Notes: generated from the letters alone by a model not told the origin. A stretch of DNA of 64,000 bases from Orrella dioscoreae (GCF_900089455.2 NZ_LT907988.1:2914001-2978000); one strand, 5' to 3'. Shown: positions 44,196-52,656, numbered from the stretch's first letter. Program-made: numbers and translations.

Positions 44196-44749
44196 GGCAT
44201 CGCCCTCCCGGCCAGCCAAGCGGCGTGCCGCTCGGCGGTGTATTCGGGCAGCGGCAGACGGGCCGCCAGACGGTTGCCCAGCGTGCGCCAGTACGCGGGC
44301 GACACGTCGATTGCGGCGATGCCTTGCCCTTCGATGCCGTCGATGCGTTCCAGCACGGTACGCACCGCGTTTTCGCCTTCGGCGTGCAGCAGCAGGCGTG
44401 CGCCCGGTCGCACGCCGGGAATGCGCTGCATGTCGTCCAGCGGCGTGGCGGCTTGCATCACCATGAGCTGCCAGCGGATCGTGCCGTAGTCGTTTGCTTC
44501 CCAGCGCACGCGGCAGAACATTGCACGCGGCAGGAACACCGCGCAGCGCCGCCAGCGGTCGAGCCGCAGCGTGCGCGTCGGTTCGCCGAAACGCAGGTAG
44601 AGCTTGAAGCGCGGCTCGATGTAGGCGAGTGATACGCGGGTCAGCGGCACGTTGCCAGCCTGGCCGGCGAGCGTCGAAAGCGAAGGCGGCGGCGCAGCAG
44701 CCGGTGCAGCTGTTGCCGCGTGAGCGGCAGGCAAGGCGGATACGTTCAT
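44192..44749 (-). CDS. DUF2840 domain protein
   Basis: 185 residues (MNVSALPAAHAATAAPAAAPPPSLS... then VSLAYIEPRFKLYLRFGEPTRTLRLDRWRRCAVFLPRAMFCRVRWEANDYGTIRWQLMVMQA), the DUF2840 pattern of Tn4371-type ICEs, always beside parA/traF. Function unknown. The body is soluble with no signal peptide. Overlaps the RHH-like gene (ATGA) and traF (ATGA), so it is transcribed with parA and traF. Confidence 0.85.
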   Translation of the reverse strand: MNVSALPAAHAATAAPAAAPPPSLSTLAGQAGNVPLTRVSLAYIEPRFKLYLRFGEPTRTLRLDRWRRCAVFLPRAMFCRVRWEANDYGTIRWQLMVMQAATPLDDMQRIPGVRPGARLLLHAEGENAVRTVLERIDGIEGQGIAAIDVSPAYWRTLGNRLAARLPLPEYTAERHAAWLAGRAMP

Positions 44750-45009
44750 GGCAGGTTCTCCGTGCGCTTGTCGGGGAACTCCCGCTCCAGCAGGCCGCGC
44801 AGCAGTTCGGCCACGGTCACGCCCTGGCCGAAGGCGGCGATCTTGATGCGCGCGCGCAGCGCAGGCGTCACGTCGAGCGTCAGGCGTGCGGTGTAGACGT
44901 CGCCTTTGTTGAGCGCATCGGCATCGCCCTGGCGAATCCACGCCTCGGCGTGCGGATTCGCGGGCGGACGTGCGCCGATGCCGACGCGCTTACTGCGCGG
45001 GCTGCTCAT
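44746..45009 (-). CDS. Small partition-type ribbon-helix-helix protein
   Basis: 87 residues from ATG 45009 (MSSPRSKRVGIGARPPANPHAEAWIRQGDADALNKGDVYTARLTLDVTPALRARIKIAAFGQGVTVAELLRGLLEREFPD). The second half is an RHH-like fold. Located directly after parA and overlapping its stop by ATGA: the position of a centromere-binding ParB-type partner. Probably binds the nearby repeats. Confidence 0.75.
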   Translation of the reverse strand: MSSPRSKRVGIGARPPANPHAEAWIRQGDADALNKGDVYTARLTLDVTPALRARIKIAAFGQGVTVAELLRGLLEREFPDKRTENLP

Positions 45010-45644
45010 GTCGGCCACCGCAGCAGTTCATCGGTGAGCAAGGCGATCTCGCGTGCGGCGGCGCTGTCGGGCGCCGTCTCGCGGGCGAGCCGGCCAGCGG
45101 CCACGCTGTCGGCGAAGACGATGCGCTGGCGCACCTCGGCGCGCAGCGCCGGCAGCGGCTGTTCGGCCAGCGATTGCCGTGCTTCTCTGCCGATGATGGT
45201 GGTACTGACGCGCCGATTGATGACGAAGGCCGCGCGCAGCGCAGGCCGGAACACCTGTGCCTCGCGGATCAGCGCCACCATCTCGGCGCTGGCCCAAAGG
45301 TCATACGGGCTGGGCTGCACGGGAATCAGCACGCGCTCGGCCGCCAGCAGCGCAGAACGCGCTAGGGCGGCGATGCGCGGCGGGCCGTCGATGATGACGT
45401 GATCGGCGCGGCGGGCCAGCTCCGGCGCTTCCTGATGCAGCGTCTCGCGGGCGAGGCCCACGGCGCTGAACAGCCGTGGCAAGCCCTGCTGGCTTCTGCG
45501 TTGCGTCCAGTCCAGCGAGGAACCCTGCGGATCGGCGTCCAGCAGGATGACGTGCAGACCGCGCATCGCCAGTTCGCCCGCGATGTGGGTGGCGAGCGTG
45601 GTTTTGCCGACGCCGCCTTTCTGGTTGAGAAACGCGACGATCAT
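45006..45644 (-). CDS. parA: ParA-type partition ATPase
   Basis: 212 residues from ATG 45644 (MIVAFLNQKGGVGKTTLATHIAGELAMRG), with a deviant Walker A KGGVGKTT, DADPQGSSLDW (Walker A') and VIIDGPPR (Walker B). ParA ATPases move DNA along the nucleoid. It partners with the small RHH protein downstream. Its upstream region holds the three 20-bp repeats. Confidence 0.92.
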   Translation of the reverse strand: MIVAFLNQKGGVGKTTLATHIAGELAMRGLHVILLDADPQGSSLDWTQRRSQQGLPRLFSAVGLARETLHQEAPELARRADHVIIDGPPRIAALARSALLAAERVLIPVQPSPYDLWASAEMVALIREAQVFRPALRAAFVINRRVSTTIIGREARQSLAEQPLPALRAEVRQRIVFADSVAAGRLARETAPDSAAAREIALLTDELLRWPT

Positions 45645-45795
45645 GGCCTGGCCCTCCCTGCTGGAAAGCCGGCCTGGCCGTGCCGTTTTGCGGTTGTCCA
45701 CCGAAACGGCGCGCTTCTACTAAAAGTTAGAGATTTATAGTTAGGTAAGTTAGAGGAGTGGAAAACCCGCGCCGTTACTGGCTTTGCGGCGTTTT

Positions 45796-45862
45796 CGTAC
45801 TCCTGATAGCACGAGGGTCGTACTCCCGATAGCACGATACGCCGTACTCCTGATAGCACGAG
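45796..45862. repeat. Three 20-bp direct repeats between parA and repA (iteron- or parS-like)
   Basis: CGTACTCCTGATAGCACGAG at 45796-45815 and again, identical, at 45843-45862. The middle copy at 45819-45838 differs at two positions (CGTACTCCCGATAGCACGAT). The period is 23-24 bp, close to two helical turns, so bound proteins would line up on one DNA face. Located between repA and parA, they may be RepA iterons or the binding sites of the ParA/RHH pair. Confidence 0.75.
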
Positions 45863-45885
45863 GCCGTCCACACCTTTTCCCGCAG

Positions 45886-46743
45886 TTATCCCCGTGCCGT
45901 GGACGGCACGGGCCGGAAGGTCAGCAGTTCCAGCTTTTCGTCCGGCATCGGCTCGATGCCCAGGACGTAGCCGGGCAGCGACTGCCGCGCGACCAGCACG
46001 CGTAGGTCGTAGGCGAAGTCCGAGAAGCGCGCCGCGCTGCCGGATTTGCGGTGCAAGTGCCGGAAGTCGAATTGCCAGCCGTGTTCCTGCCGCCCGCCGT
46101 GCTTGCGCACCAGGCGGTACAGCCAGCGTTCGATGCCGCCCTTCAAGCGGAAATAGGCCGGGTCGATGGTCAGCACCAGGGCGGCATCGAGCACGCCGGC
46201 ATAGAACCAGTCCGGCAGGATCAGCTCGATGCCCAGCGGCGTGCCGCTGGCGTCGGCCAGCTCGCGCCATTCGTTCACCCACGAAAAGCGGTGCAGGCGC
46301 CGCCCGGTGGTTTCGCGGATGGAAGTCGCCACGCTGGTCGATTGCAGCCGGTCGAGCGCAGCTTTCAGGCGCTGGTAGTCGTTGAGGGACGTGCCGCGCC
46401 CGATGAAGCGCAGGATTTCGTATGGGGTGGCGTGTATCAAGCGCGACGGGCGAATGCCTGCGTCGCGTGCCTCCACGATCTGCGAGGCCGCCCAAATCAG
46501 CACGTCGGCATCCCATATCGTGGCGATGCCGTGCTCGGCCGTGCCTTCCACGCGGATGGAGATGTTCCCGCTGCGGAAGTCGATCGGCGCCGTGCGCCGC
46601 GACTTCGCCAGCGAGAAGAACGGAAAGGCCATCAAGTCCTGGCTGTCGCGCGGCGCCATGCCGTCGCCCGGCAGCGCGCGGAACAGGTCGAGCTGTTCCC
46701 GCTGCTGCGATCGCTGCCCCGGCGGCAGCGATGGGCTGGACAT
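45886..46743 (-). CDS. repA: Replication initiator protein RepA-like
   Basis: 285 residues from ATG 46743 (MSSPSLPPGQRSQQREQLDLFRALPGDGMAPRDSQDLMAFPFFSLAKSRRTAPIDF). The family pattern (FPFFSLAKS-R-PI-F, LIHATPYEILRFIGRGTSLNDYQRLKAALDRLQSTSVATSIRE, RRLHRFSWV) is that of RepA replication initiators found in Tn4371-type ICEs. An upstream alternative starts at 46755. It could support rolling or transient replication of the excised ICE. Confidence 0.85.
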   Translation of the reverse strand: MSSPSLPPGQRSQQREQLDLFRALPGDGMAPRDSQDLMAFPFFSLAKSRRTAPIDFRSGNISIRVEGTAEHGIATIWDADVLIWAASQIVEARDAGIRPSRLIHATPYEILRFIGRGTSLNDYQRLKAALDRLQSTSVATSIRETTGRRLHRFSWVNEWRELADASGTPLGIELILPDWFYAGVLDAALVLTIDPAYFRLKGGIERWLYRLVRKHGGRQEHGWQFDFRHLHRKSGSAARFSDFAYDLRVLVARQSLPGYVLGIEPMPDEKLELLTFRPVPSTARG

Positions 46744-46769
46744 GACGATGACCACCGGCGAGCCGACGA

Positions 46770-47054
46770 TCAGCGGCCATCACGGTAGTCGCCTGCGTGA
46801 CGCTCGGCATATTCCGGGTCGGACGTGGCCTCATAGCTGCGCTGGTCGGCCCAGGCATCGAGGTCGGACACCGCATACATGACGCGACGGCCGAACTTGC
46901 GGAACTTCGGGCCACCGCCGATCACGCGCTGTTTCTCCAGCGTGCGCGGCGACAGCCGCAGGTATTCAGCGGCTTCGTCGTTGGTCAGGTAGCGTTGGGG
47001 CTGCACGGGCGCAGCGATAGCAGCGGCAGCAGGCCGCAAGGGAGCGGGTCGCAT
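46770..47054 (-). CDS. AlpA/excisionase-like helix-turn-helix protein
   Basis: 94 residues from ATG 47054, with GGAGG upstream. A MerR/AlpA-type HTH (RYLTNDEAAEYLRLSPRTLEKQRVIGGGPKFRKFGRRVMYAVSDLDAWADQRS). This family includes excisionase-like and regulatory proteins. Position between the DUF2285 protein and repA suggests regulation of replication/partition or excision. Confidence 0.88.
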   Translation of the reverse strand: MRPAPLRPAAAAIAAPVQPQRYLTNDEAAEYLRLSPRTLEKQRVIGGGPKFRKFGRRVMYAVSDLDAWADQRSYEATSDPEYAERHAGDYRDGR

Positions 47055-47129
47055 GGAATGTACCTCCATCAAGCCCGGCCACACCACGCGGCCGGATAGA
47101 GGCACTTTCAAGAAAGCAAGGCTTCCCGC

Positions 47130-47927
47130 TCAGGGACGTTTTGCAGGGAATGCAGAACGTCCCTCCCTGAGCGGCGGAAGCTGTGCAAGGCGACGATAGC
47201 CGCCGCGCATCAGTGCATCGCCCCGCCGTACCAGCCGGCGAACGCGGGCGCGCAAGGCGCTGTCGGCGTGCCAGTCGCCGGCGACGGCATCGACGCCGAA
47301 CAGCCCTTCGGCCACGTCGCGCAGGGACGCGCCCGCGAGGGTACCGTCGAGCGCCTGGAGCGTGTTCAACTCCAGCAGCGCAGCGGGAGCCGGCCGTGAC
47401 CGTGCCGTTCCCGCTGTCACTGCATCACCAGCGGTGGCCAGCTTGTCCAGTTCGGCCACCAGCGCCTGATAGCGTCCGCAGGATGCGGCGCAGGCGCGAA
47501 TGGCATAGGCGTAGGCCATGCCGTCGGCCAGGCCGGGAGCGATCACCAGCCGCAGGCAGCAGCCCGGCCAGCGTGTCAGCAGCACCAGGCGCTTGCCGTC
47601 GTGGATCAGGCGCTTCTGGCCGGGAAGGCACCAAAACGCGAAGGCCACCGCGTCGGGCGGCGGGTCGGCGTCCGGATAGAGCTGCACCACCGTATCGTGA
47701 TCGGGGAACCAGGCCGGATGCGCGTCGCGCGCATCCAGGGCGGGATCTTCCAGCAGGCGCAGTCCCCAGCGCGCGGCGGCCTCTGGCCGGCGGCGCCGGC
47801 GCAGCCAGTCGCGGCGGTAGTCGGGGTGGCGGCGCAGGTATTCCCACGCCAGTGCGGGGCCGTCGAGATGCAGCGTGTAGAGATACGCGGCGGTCGGATA
47901 CCAGTGTTCGGCGCTCGGGTCAGCCAT
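47130..47927 (-). CDS. DUF2285/DUF6499-type protein
   Basis: 265 residues from ATG 47927, with AGGAGG 9 nt upstream. The N-terminal stretch (WYPTAAYLYTLHLDGPALAWEYLRRHPDYRRDW) and C-terminal DUF2285-type half (PPLREGR) are typical of the regulator-like protein upstream of repA in these ICEs. The frame is long and Arg/Ala-rich. Function not established; often annotated as a DNA-binding transcription regulator. Confidence 0.75.
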   Translation of the reverse strand: MADPSAEHWYPTAAYLYTLHLDGPALAWEYLRRHPDYRRDWLRRRRRPEAAARWGLRLLEDPALDARDAHPAWFPDHDTVVQLYPDADPPPDAVAFAFWCLPGQKRLIHDGKRLVLLTRWPGCCLRLVIAPGLADGMAYAYAIRACAASCGRYQALVAELDKLATAGDAVTAGTARSRPAPAALLELNTLQALDGTLAGASLRDVAEGLFGVDAVAGDWHADSALRARVRRLVRRGDALMRGGYRRLAQLPPLREGRSAFPAKRP

Positions 47928-48264
47928 GCCGCAACCTCCTGTCATTCAGCAGGAACGTCGCCACGGATTCCGGCGTGCAGAAGCTATCGGGCCGCCATCA
48001 AGTCGTCATCGAAATCGGGATAAGCTGTAACTGCTGGTGTCAAGACCGATTGGCTCCAGGGCATTGCGGAAATCGTCTGAATGCGACGGCTGCGCCGCCA
48101 CAAAAATGGCGCGCAGCATGGAGCACCGTGCAGCAGCCCGCGCCAAAGATCATGACTGTTTTCAACAGAAGTGCACCGCTTCGGTGCAAGAGTGCGGATT
48201 CAGACCAATCAGGTCTTGGGTAAGACTGAAATGGCCAGAATGCGCTGTCGTTGGCTGGGGTTGG
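47928..48264. other. 337-bp noncoding gap with a hairpin
   Basis: No gene seen. It contains TGCACCG/CGGTGCA (48172-48188) with a CTT loop, a perfect short hairpin without a clear T-run. It could end the DUF2958 transcript on the minus strand. Confidence 0.4.
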
Positions 48265-48615
48265 TCAGTCGGTGATCGAGCCGTTTTCCTCGGCCAGCCG
48301 CAGGTACTCCGACAACAGACGCACCGGCTGGAAGTAGCGATCGCGCATCACCGGCTGCTTGCGCGGCCCGACGATGGACGCCAGATCGGACAACTTCACA
48401 TGGCCCAGGCCGGGCATGCCTATTCCCAGGTCGATCAGCCCCCATGCCGTATCGCCATCGGCCGGGTCGAGCGCGGCCAGCAACCAGGTGGCGTGCGCGT
48501 CAGGGGTGAACAGTCGCACCGCCGGCATCGGGTCGATGCCTCGATCAGCGGCGCGTGCCGCGCCGACGGCGAGCAGTTGCGCCCGCTGTTCAGCGGTGAC
48601 GAGCGGCTGGTTCAT
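48265..48615 (-). CDS. DUF2958 domain protein
   Basis: 116 residues from ATG 48615 (MNQPLVTAEQRAQLLAVGAARAADRGIDPMPAVRLFTPDAHATWLLAALDPADGDTAWGLIDLGIGMPGLGHVKLSDLASI...RDRYFQPVRLLSEYLRLAEENG), a complete DUF2958 pattern common in ICE/plasmid backbones. Function unknown. Divergent from the XRE regulator at 48914. Confidence 0.88.
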   Translation of the reverse strand: MNQPLVTAEQRAQLLAVGAARAADRGIDPMPAVRLFTPDAHATWLLAALDPADGDTAWGLIDLGIGMPGLGHVKLSDLASIVGPRKQPVMRDRYFQPVRLLSEYLRLAEENGSITD

Positions 48616-48913
48616 GACCCGAATCCCCACGCATCCGAGGATGCACGGATACGATTTTCCACCGAAGCGCGGAACCGCCGAAACGGATGCGTGCTTTGGC
48701 GGGAAAGCACGAAGGCGCAAGCCATCGAATCCGTACATGCACGGAAACGCAGAAGCGGAATTACGCAGGTCAGGAAAGACACGGATGCGGCTCCCCGGGT
48801 CTGGTGAAATCCGCAGTTGCGGATTTCAGTAAAAGCACGGAAGCGGACTAAATTACCGTCATGAGTTAAAGATAACGTGGTTTTAATTGTCCCGCGATTG
48901 GACGCTTCTGTCT
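48616..48913. promoter_or_regulatory. Divergent control region: five ACGGAWRCG repeats and a 22-bp palindrome
   Basis: Five direct copies of RCACGGAWRCG or a close variant: 48643-48653, 48681-48691 (GAAACGGATGCG form), 48739-48749, 48779-48789 and 48835-48845, spaced 38, 58, 40 and 56 bp. A perfect palindrome GAAATCCGCA-GT-TGCGGATTTC lies at 48806-48827. Partial inverted copies are also present (CGCATCCG at 48630). It separates DUF2958 and XRE gene starts, so these are probable operator/binding sites. Confidence 0.65.
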
Positions 48914-49207
48914 ATGCAGAAGCGATCCGTACAACCTGGCCGACCGGCCGGTGCCACCACCTTCGATGCCGAGCTGGCGCAAGCCTTCGGCGCGGCGGTG
49001 CGTGCGCTGCGGATGGAACGCGGGATTGCGCAGGAATCGCTGGCCAACCTGGCTGGCATCGAGCGTTCCCATATGGGCAAGGTCGAGCGCGGCGAGCACA
49101 TGCCCACGCTGGCGATCATCTTCAAGATCGCCAGCGCGCTTAGTTGCAGTACCGCCGTGCTGATGGCCGCGACGGAAAGCCAGCTCGCGTCCGTGTCCGA
49201 GACGTAG
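48914..49207 (+). CDS. XRE-family regulator of the ICE
   Basis: 97 residues from ATG 48914 (MQKRSVQPGRPAGATTFDAELAQAFGAAVRALRMERGIAQESLANLAGIERSHMGKVERGEHMPTLAIIFKIASALSCSTAVLMAATES). One HTH_3 domain. The ORF opens at a TTG at 48887, but no ribosome-binding site favours it. It diverges from DUF2958 over the repeat-rich region that it may bind. Likely controls the conjugation or maintenance genes. Confidence 0.88.
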   Translation: MQKRSVQPGRPAGATTFDAELAQAFGAAVRALRMERGIAQESLANLAGIERSHMGKVERGEHMPTLAIIFKIASALSCSTAVLMAATESQLASVSET

Positions 49208-49259
49208 GCTGTCAGCGAAAGGCACCCCGCCGCAACAGGCGGGGCGCGGTGGGCGGCTG

Positions 49260-49574
49260 TCAGGCTGCCTTGGGCTTGCTGCGCGACCAGATCAGGTCGT
49301 GCGTGCCGTCCTCGTTCTCGATCAGGCGGGCATAGACCGTCGCCGGGAACGAAGGGTCGTCGATGCTCACGGACAGGTAATCCCGCCCGGCCTCACTGGT
49401 CTTCTTCCACGCCGCGCCGATCTCGTGGCCGGCCGCCTGAAGGTGGAAGTCGGGGGCGTTCTCGCTGTCGCCCTTGTCGTTGGGAACCAGCTTGACCTTG
49501 GCGTTGAGTGTCAGGGTGCGAAGCGTGCCGGTGAAGCCGTCTTTCTCTGCGGTGAAGGTGCCGATGTTAGCCAT
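49260..49574 (-). CDS. DUF736 domain protein
   Basis: 104 residues from ATG 49574, with AGGAG upstream ([86 protein letters not shown]), full DUF736 length and the usual Tn4371-type position before parB. Single-strand-binding-like fold has been suggested for the family; unproven here. Downstream of the hairpin tract on the minus strand. Confidence 0.9.
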   Translation of the reverse strand: MANIGTFTAEKDGFTGTLRTLTLNAKVKLVPNDKGDSENAPDFHLQAAGHEIGAAWKKTSEAGRDYLSVSIDDPSFPATVYARLIENEDGTHDLIWSRSKPKAA

Positions 49575-49691
49575 GATGTTTCTCCTTTCGGGGTGTATAA
49601 GGTCGCGCCAGTGCGTCCTTGTTGTGATCCGGCCGGCGGGGGATGGGCTGGCCGCACCGCGCAGCGGTCGCAACACCGTGGAGAGCCTGGA

Positions 49692-49749
49692 AGCGAAAAG
49701 AATTTGTCCCGCGAGGAATGCGCGCAGCGCAGGGGAAATTGTTTTCGCT
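49692..49749. repeat. Long inverted repeat downstream-side of DUF736
   Basis: AGCGAAAAGAATTTGTCCC (49692-49710) opposes GGGGAAATTGTTTTCGCT (49732-49749) around a 21-base loop, with 3 internal mismatches. Confidence 0.6.
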
Positions 49750-50173
49750 GGAAGGTTGCGGCCATGAAGCCCAAGGCGTAGCCGTTCCCTCGCCAGGATT
49801 CACGACAAGCCAAGGACGCACAGGCCGCCCGCTCCCGAATGGAGATGTGGCCGACTCGGCATCCCCGCGTGACGGCTTCACCGGCTTGCACCCTGGCACT
49901 GGCAAGGCCAACACCCCAACGACAAGCGAGAACGCTCCTTGCCGCAGATTGCGGCGACGGGCTTGAGGCGTGGCGTGGATGCTCCATAGCGAGGCCGGGT
50001 GGCGTGTCTGTGAACCGTCCTTCGTGACGTACAGGCGCGAACCGCCAGCGTCGAGGACGGCACGCTTTGGCACAACCTGCCGCAGCAAGCCGGGGCGTAG
50101 CCCCAGCCCCGCCCATTGCGGCGGCGCGCCATCGAAACCTTGCTCGCGCCAGCGGGCGCCGATGGCTGTACCG

Positions 50174-50323
50174 CGTGCAAGGCACTTGCACGTCCGCCAC
50201 GTCGCCGCTTGGTCGAAGGCGGCGACGTGGCGATTTTGCTCTGGATGCTGGAACCGGGCGCGGCCACCGCCGCGCCCGGTTCTTCGACCACCGGCCCCAA
50301 GGCGGAACGGCTTGGGGCCGGTG
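50174..50323. repeat. Array of four tandem hairpins
   Basis: Within 150 bp: CGTGCAAG/CTTGCACG (50174-50192); CGCCACGTCGCCGC/GCGGCGACGTGGCG (50195-50232); GAACCGGGCGCGG/CCGCGCCCGGTTC (50251-50282); CACCGGCCCCAAG/CTTGGGGCCGGTG (50289-50323). Arms are perfect and 8-14 bp long, GC-rich, with small spacers and no T-runs. Located in the noncoding tract between DUF736 and the parB-proximal small gene. Confidence 0.8.
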
Positions 50324-50330
50324 CTGCTCG

Positions 50331-50540
50331 TTATTCCTTGGTTTCGATGATCCACCACACGGCACGCGGCAAAGCGCGGCCCGTGATGGGATGCAAGTCG
50401 GTCAGGTCGGCGCAGGCTGTCCAGCCAGGGGGCGGACGGTAGCCGCGCATGCCGCCTTCGCCGTGCCAGCGGCGAGCGCGTACCGTGCCGGGCGCATAGG
50501 TCGCCGCCATGCACGGGCGGCTGGTGGTGGTGCGAGTCAT
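50331..50540 (-). CDS. Small conserved-looking protein downstream of parB
   Basis: 69 residues (MTRTTTSRPCMAATYAPGTVRARRWHGEGGMRGYRPPPGWTACADLTDLHPITGRALPRAVWWIIETKE). An AGGAG lies 7 nt before the ATG. Located between parB and the hairpin array in parB's orientation. Not recognised as a named family. Basic, no signal peptide or membrane helix. Confidence 0.55.
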   Translation of the reverse strand: MTRTTTSRPCMAATYAPGTVRARRWHGEGGMRGYRPPPGWTACADLTDLHPITGRALPRAVWWIIETKE

Positions 50541-50562
50541 GGGGCTTCTCCTTCAAGCGAAA

Positions 50563-50584
50563 CGCCCCGGTCGAGGCCGGGGCG
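50563..50584. terminator. Hairpin between parB and the 69-residue gene
   Basis: CGCCCCGG/CCGGGGCG with a 6-base loop, after the parB stop in the 61-bp gap. No T-run, so partial attenuation is more likely than full termination. Confidence 0.45.
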
Positions 50585-50601
50585 CTTGCCTTCGGCGCGG
50601 G

Positions 50602-52656
50602 TCAAGCGGCCAGTGCCTCGGCGAGTTCATCCGCCATTTCCTCGTCATCCTCCGGGGCGTCCTGCGCCTGCGTTCCCTCCGGCGCAGCTTCCGGACCTTC
50701 GGCCTTGAAGATGGCGGGCATCCAGCCCGTACCATCGGCCAGCCGTTCCGCCTCGCTGGCAATGTCGGCCTTCTTCAACTTCGCCAGTCGGGCAGCGTGC
50801 GACGGTGCGAACTCGCCCACGGCTTCCAGAATCGCGGCCTTCGGCACATGCTGGAAATACCCGTCTGCGGTGGGCTGCCACCATGCGGCCATGTCCAGCC
50901 CCACAGCCTGCGCCAGTTCCACGCCCGGCTGGTGCGCCGTGGCGCGAGGCGTCACCACGTCCACGGTCGCCGCTACGCATACCGCCAGCAGCCGCACCAG
51001 TTCGCCTTGCTCCGTCGCCAGCAGCGCGGCGAACAGTTCGGCGCTGTCCTGCGGCACCGCTTCACCCGCGACCTGCTGCAACTCGCGCAGGGCGACGGCG
51101 GCGGGCGACTCGGGCCAGTCGGGGGCCATGCCTTCCAGCCGGTCTTGCACTTTCAGGCTCACGCCCAGCGGCAAGTCGTGGCCGTAGTGGTTGTCCTGCA
51201 AGACGCTCTGCACTATGCCATGCACCAGCGCGGCCAGCGCGACTTGCGGATGGCGGGCGACTTCGATTTGCAGCGCGGCGGTGCGGTGCGCGCTCAAGCG
51301 CTGCGCCAGCCTGTCGGACAGGCTCGCGGCCTTGGGCTGCTCGGCATCCTCGCCTTCGTCGTCGTTCCCGGCTTCGCCCTCCGCGTTGCCGAACCCTTGC
51401 CGCAAGCGTTCCAGCGTGCGCAGCGCCTTGGCTTCGGCTTCGCGCAGCAGCCCGCGATGAATCACGGATTCGCCGCTGCGGTCGAGGGTGACGATGGCAC
51501 CGGCCACGGCGCGCACGTCCTGGGCGTAGCCCTGCAAGGCTTCCTCCACGGCTTGCAGTTCCCCGGCAACCTGTTCGCGGCGCGGTTCCAGCGCTTCGGT
51601 CTTGTCCTCGTCCTCGGCGTCGTAGGCGTCTTCCAGTTCGGCGTCGATCTTGTCGAGGCGGGTTTGCAGCGAGGCGATGCGGCGGGCTTCGCGGGCGTTC
51701 GGTTCGCGGCGCTGGCGCGGTGCATTCTGGAACGCCTGCCGTTCGGCGTAGCTCATGTGCGGCACGGCTTCCACCCACGCCCAACCCTCGGCGCGCACGT
51801 CCCCGGCCAGCGCATCCAGCTTGCCGCGCACCAGCGTTTCCAGCAGCGCGGCGTCGGTCAGGTAGGTTCCGGCATCGCCTTCCGCGAACAGGTCGCGGCG
51901 GATGCCACCGCCCGCCGCAGTGTAGGCGTCCAGCCCGGCGAAGCGCACCAGCGGATGCGTGGCATCGATTTCGCGTTCGGTCAGGCGTTCGCGCAGCGCG
52001 GACGCGCCACGCTGCCATTCGGGCGCACCGTAGAACGCAGCTTCCTGCGCGGCATGGTCGTCGGAGATGGTCAGGGCCATCAACTGTTCCAGCGTGACGG
52101 CTCCGGCCCGGTAGTCGGCCATCAGGCGCGTCGAGACGTTGGCCAGCTTCAAGCGGCGCTGCACCACCAGCGGGGACACGCCGAAGTCGGCGGCAATGTC
52201 CTCGACGGGCCGGCCTTCCTTGACCAGTGCGGCGAACGCCTCGAACTGGTCGGCCGGGTGCATCTGCTCGCGCAGCAGGTTTTCCGCGAGGCTGACTGTA
52301 CGGGCCGAAGCGTCCGGCACCAGCAGGCAAGGCACCTCAAAGTCGGCGGCAATGCGCTTCTGCTTCTTCTTCGCCAGCAGCTTCAACGCGGTCAGTCGGC
52401 GGTCGCCCGCCACCACTTCGTATTGCTCGCCACCGGCGGACAGAATGACGATGAGGTTTTGCAGCAGACCGATGCGGGCGATGCTCGCGGCCAGTTCGGG
52501 AATGGACAGGCGCGGACTCGTGCGCGCGTTACGCTTGGAGCGGCGCGGCAGCAACTGCGAGAGCGGAACCAAAATCAGGTTCTTGGTCGGGTCGGCCACT
52601 TCCAGCGGCGCGGCGGTTTCGATGACACGGGTTTCGATTTGGGTAACGGCGTTCAT
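50602..52656 (-). CDS. parB: ParB/KorB-like partition/DNA-binding protein
   Basis: 684 residues, much longer than usual ParB (about 300). Residues 30-210 hold the ParB nuclease-like/CTP-binding region (QLLPRRSKRNARTSPRLSIPELAASIARIGLLQNLIVI..., the ENLLREQMHPADQFEAFAALV box) and the HTH of KorB type (VEDIAADFGVSPLVVQRRLKLANV). The long C-terminal part is Ala/Glu-rich, helical, ending in an acidic tail. Standard position in Tn4371-type ICEs. It may act in partition or as a regulator. Confidence 0.88.
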   Translation of the reverse strand: MNAVTQIETRVIETAAPLEVADPTKNLILVPLSQLLPRRSKRNARTSPRLSIPELAASIARIGLLQNLIVILSAGGEQYEVVAGDRRLTALKLLAKKKQKRIAADFEVPCLLVPDASARTVSLAENLLREQMHPADQFEAFAALVKEGRPVEDIAADFGVSPLVVQRRLKLANVSTRLMADYRAGAVTLEQLMALTISDDHAAQEAAFYGAPEWQRGASALRERLTEREIDATHPLVRFAGLDAYTAAGGGIRRDLFAEGDAGTYLTDAALLETLVRGKLDALAGDVRAEGWAWVEAVPHMSYAERQAFQNAPRQRREPNAREARRIASLQTRLDKIDAELEDAYDAEDEDKTEALEPRREQVAGELQAVEEALQGYAQDVRAVAGAIVTLDRSGESVIHRGLLREAEAKALRTLERLRQGFGNAEGEAGNDDEGEDAEQPKAASLSDRLAQRLSAHRTAALQIEVARHPQVALAALVHGIVQSVLQDNHYGHDLPLGVSLKVQDRLEGMAPDWPESPAAVALRELQQVAGEAVPQDSAELFAALLATEQGELVRLLAVCVAATVDVVTPRATAHQPGVELAQAVGLDMAAWWQPTADGYFQHVPKAAILEAVGEFAPSHAARLAKLKKADIASEAERLADGTGWMPAIFKAEGPEAAPEGTQAQDAPEDDEEMADELAEALAA

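Larger units (their letters stand above)
49575..50330. other. 756-bp noncoding region rich in inverted repeats
   Basis: No credible gene. A long dyad at 49692-49749 (AGCGAAAA...TTTTCGCT) and four consecutive hairpins at 50174-50192, 50195-50232, 50251-50282 and 50289-50323 are seen. The tract between (49760-50170) shows no further structure I can name. Candidate transfer/replication origin or structured RNA. Confidence 0.6.
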
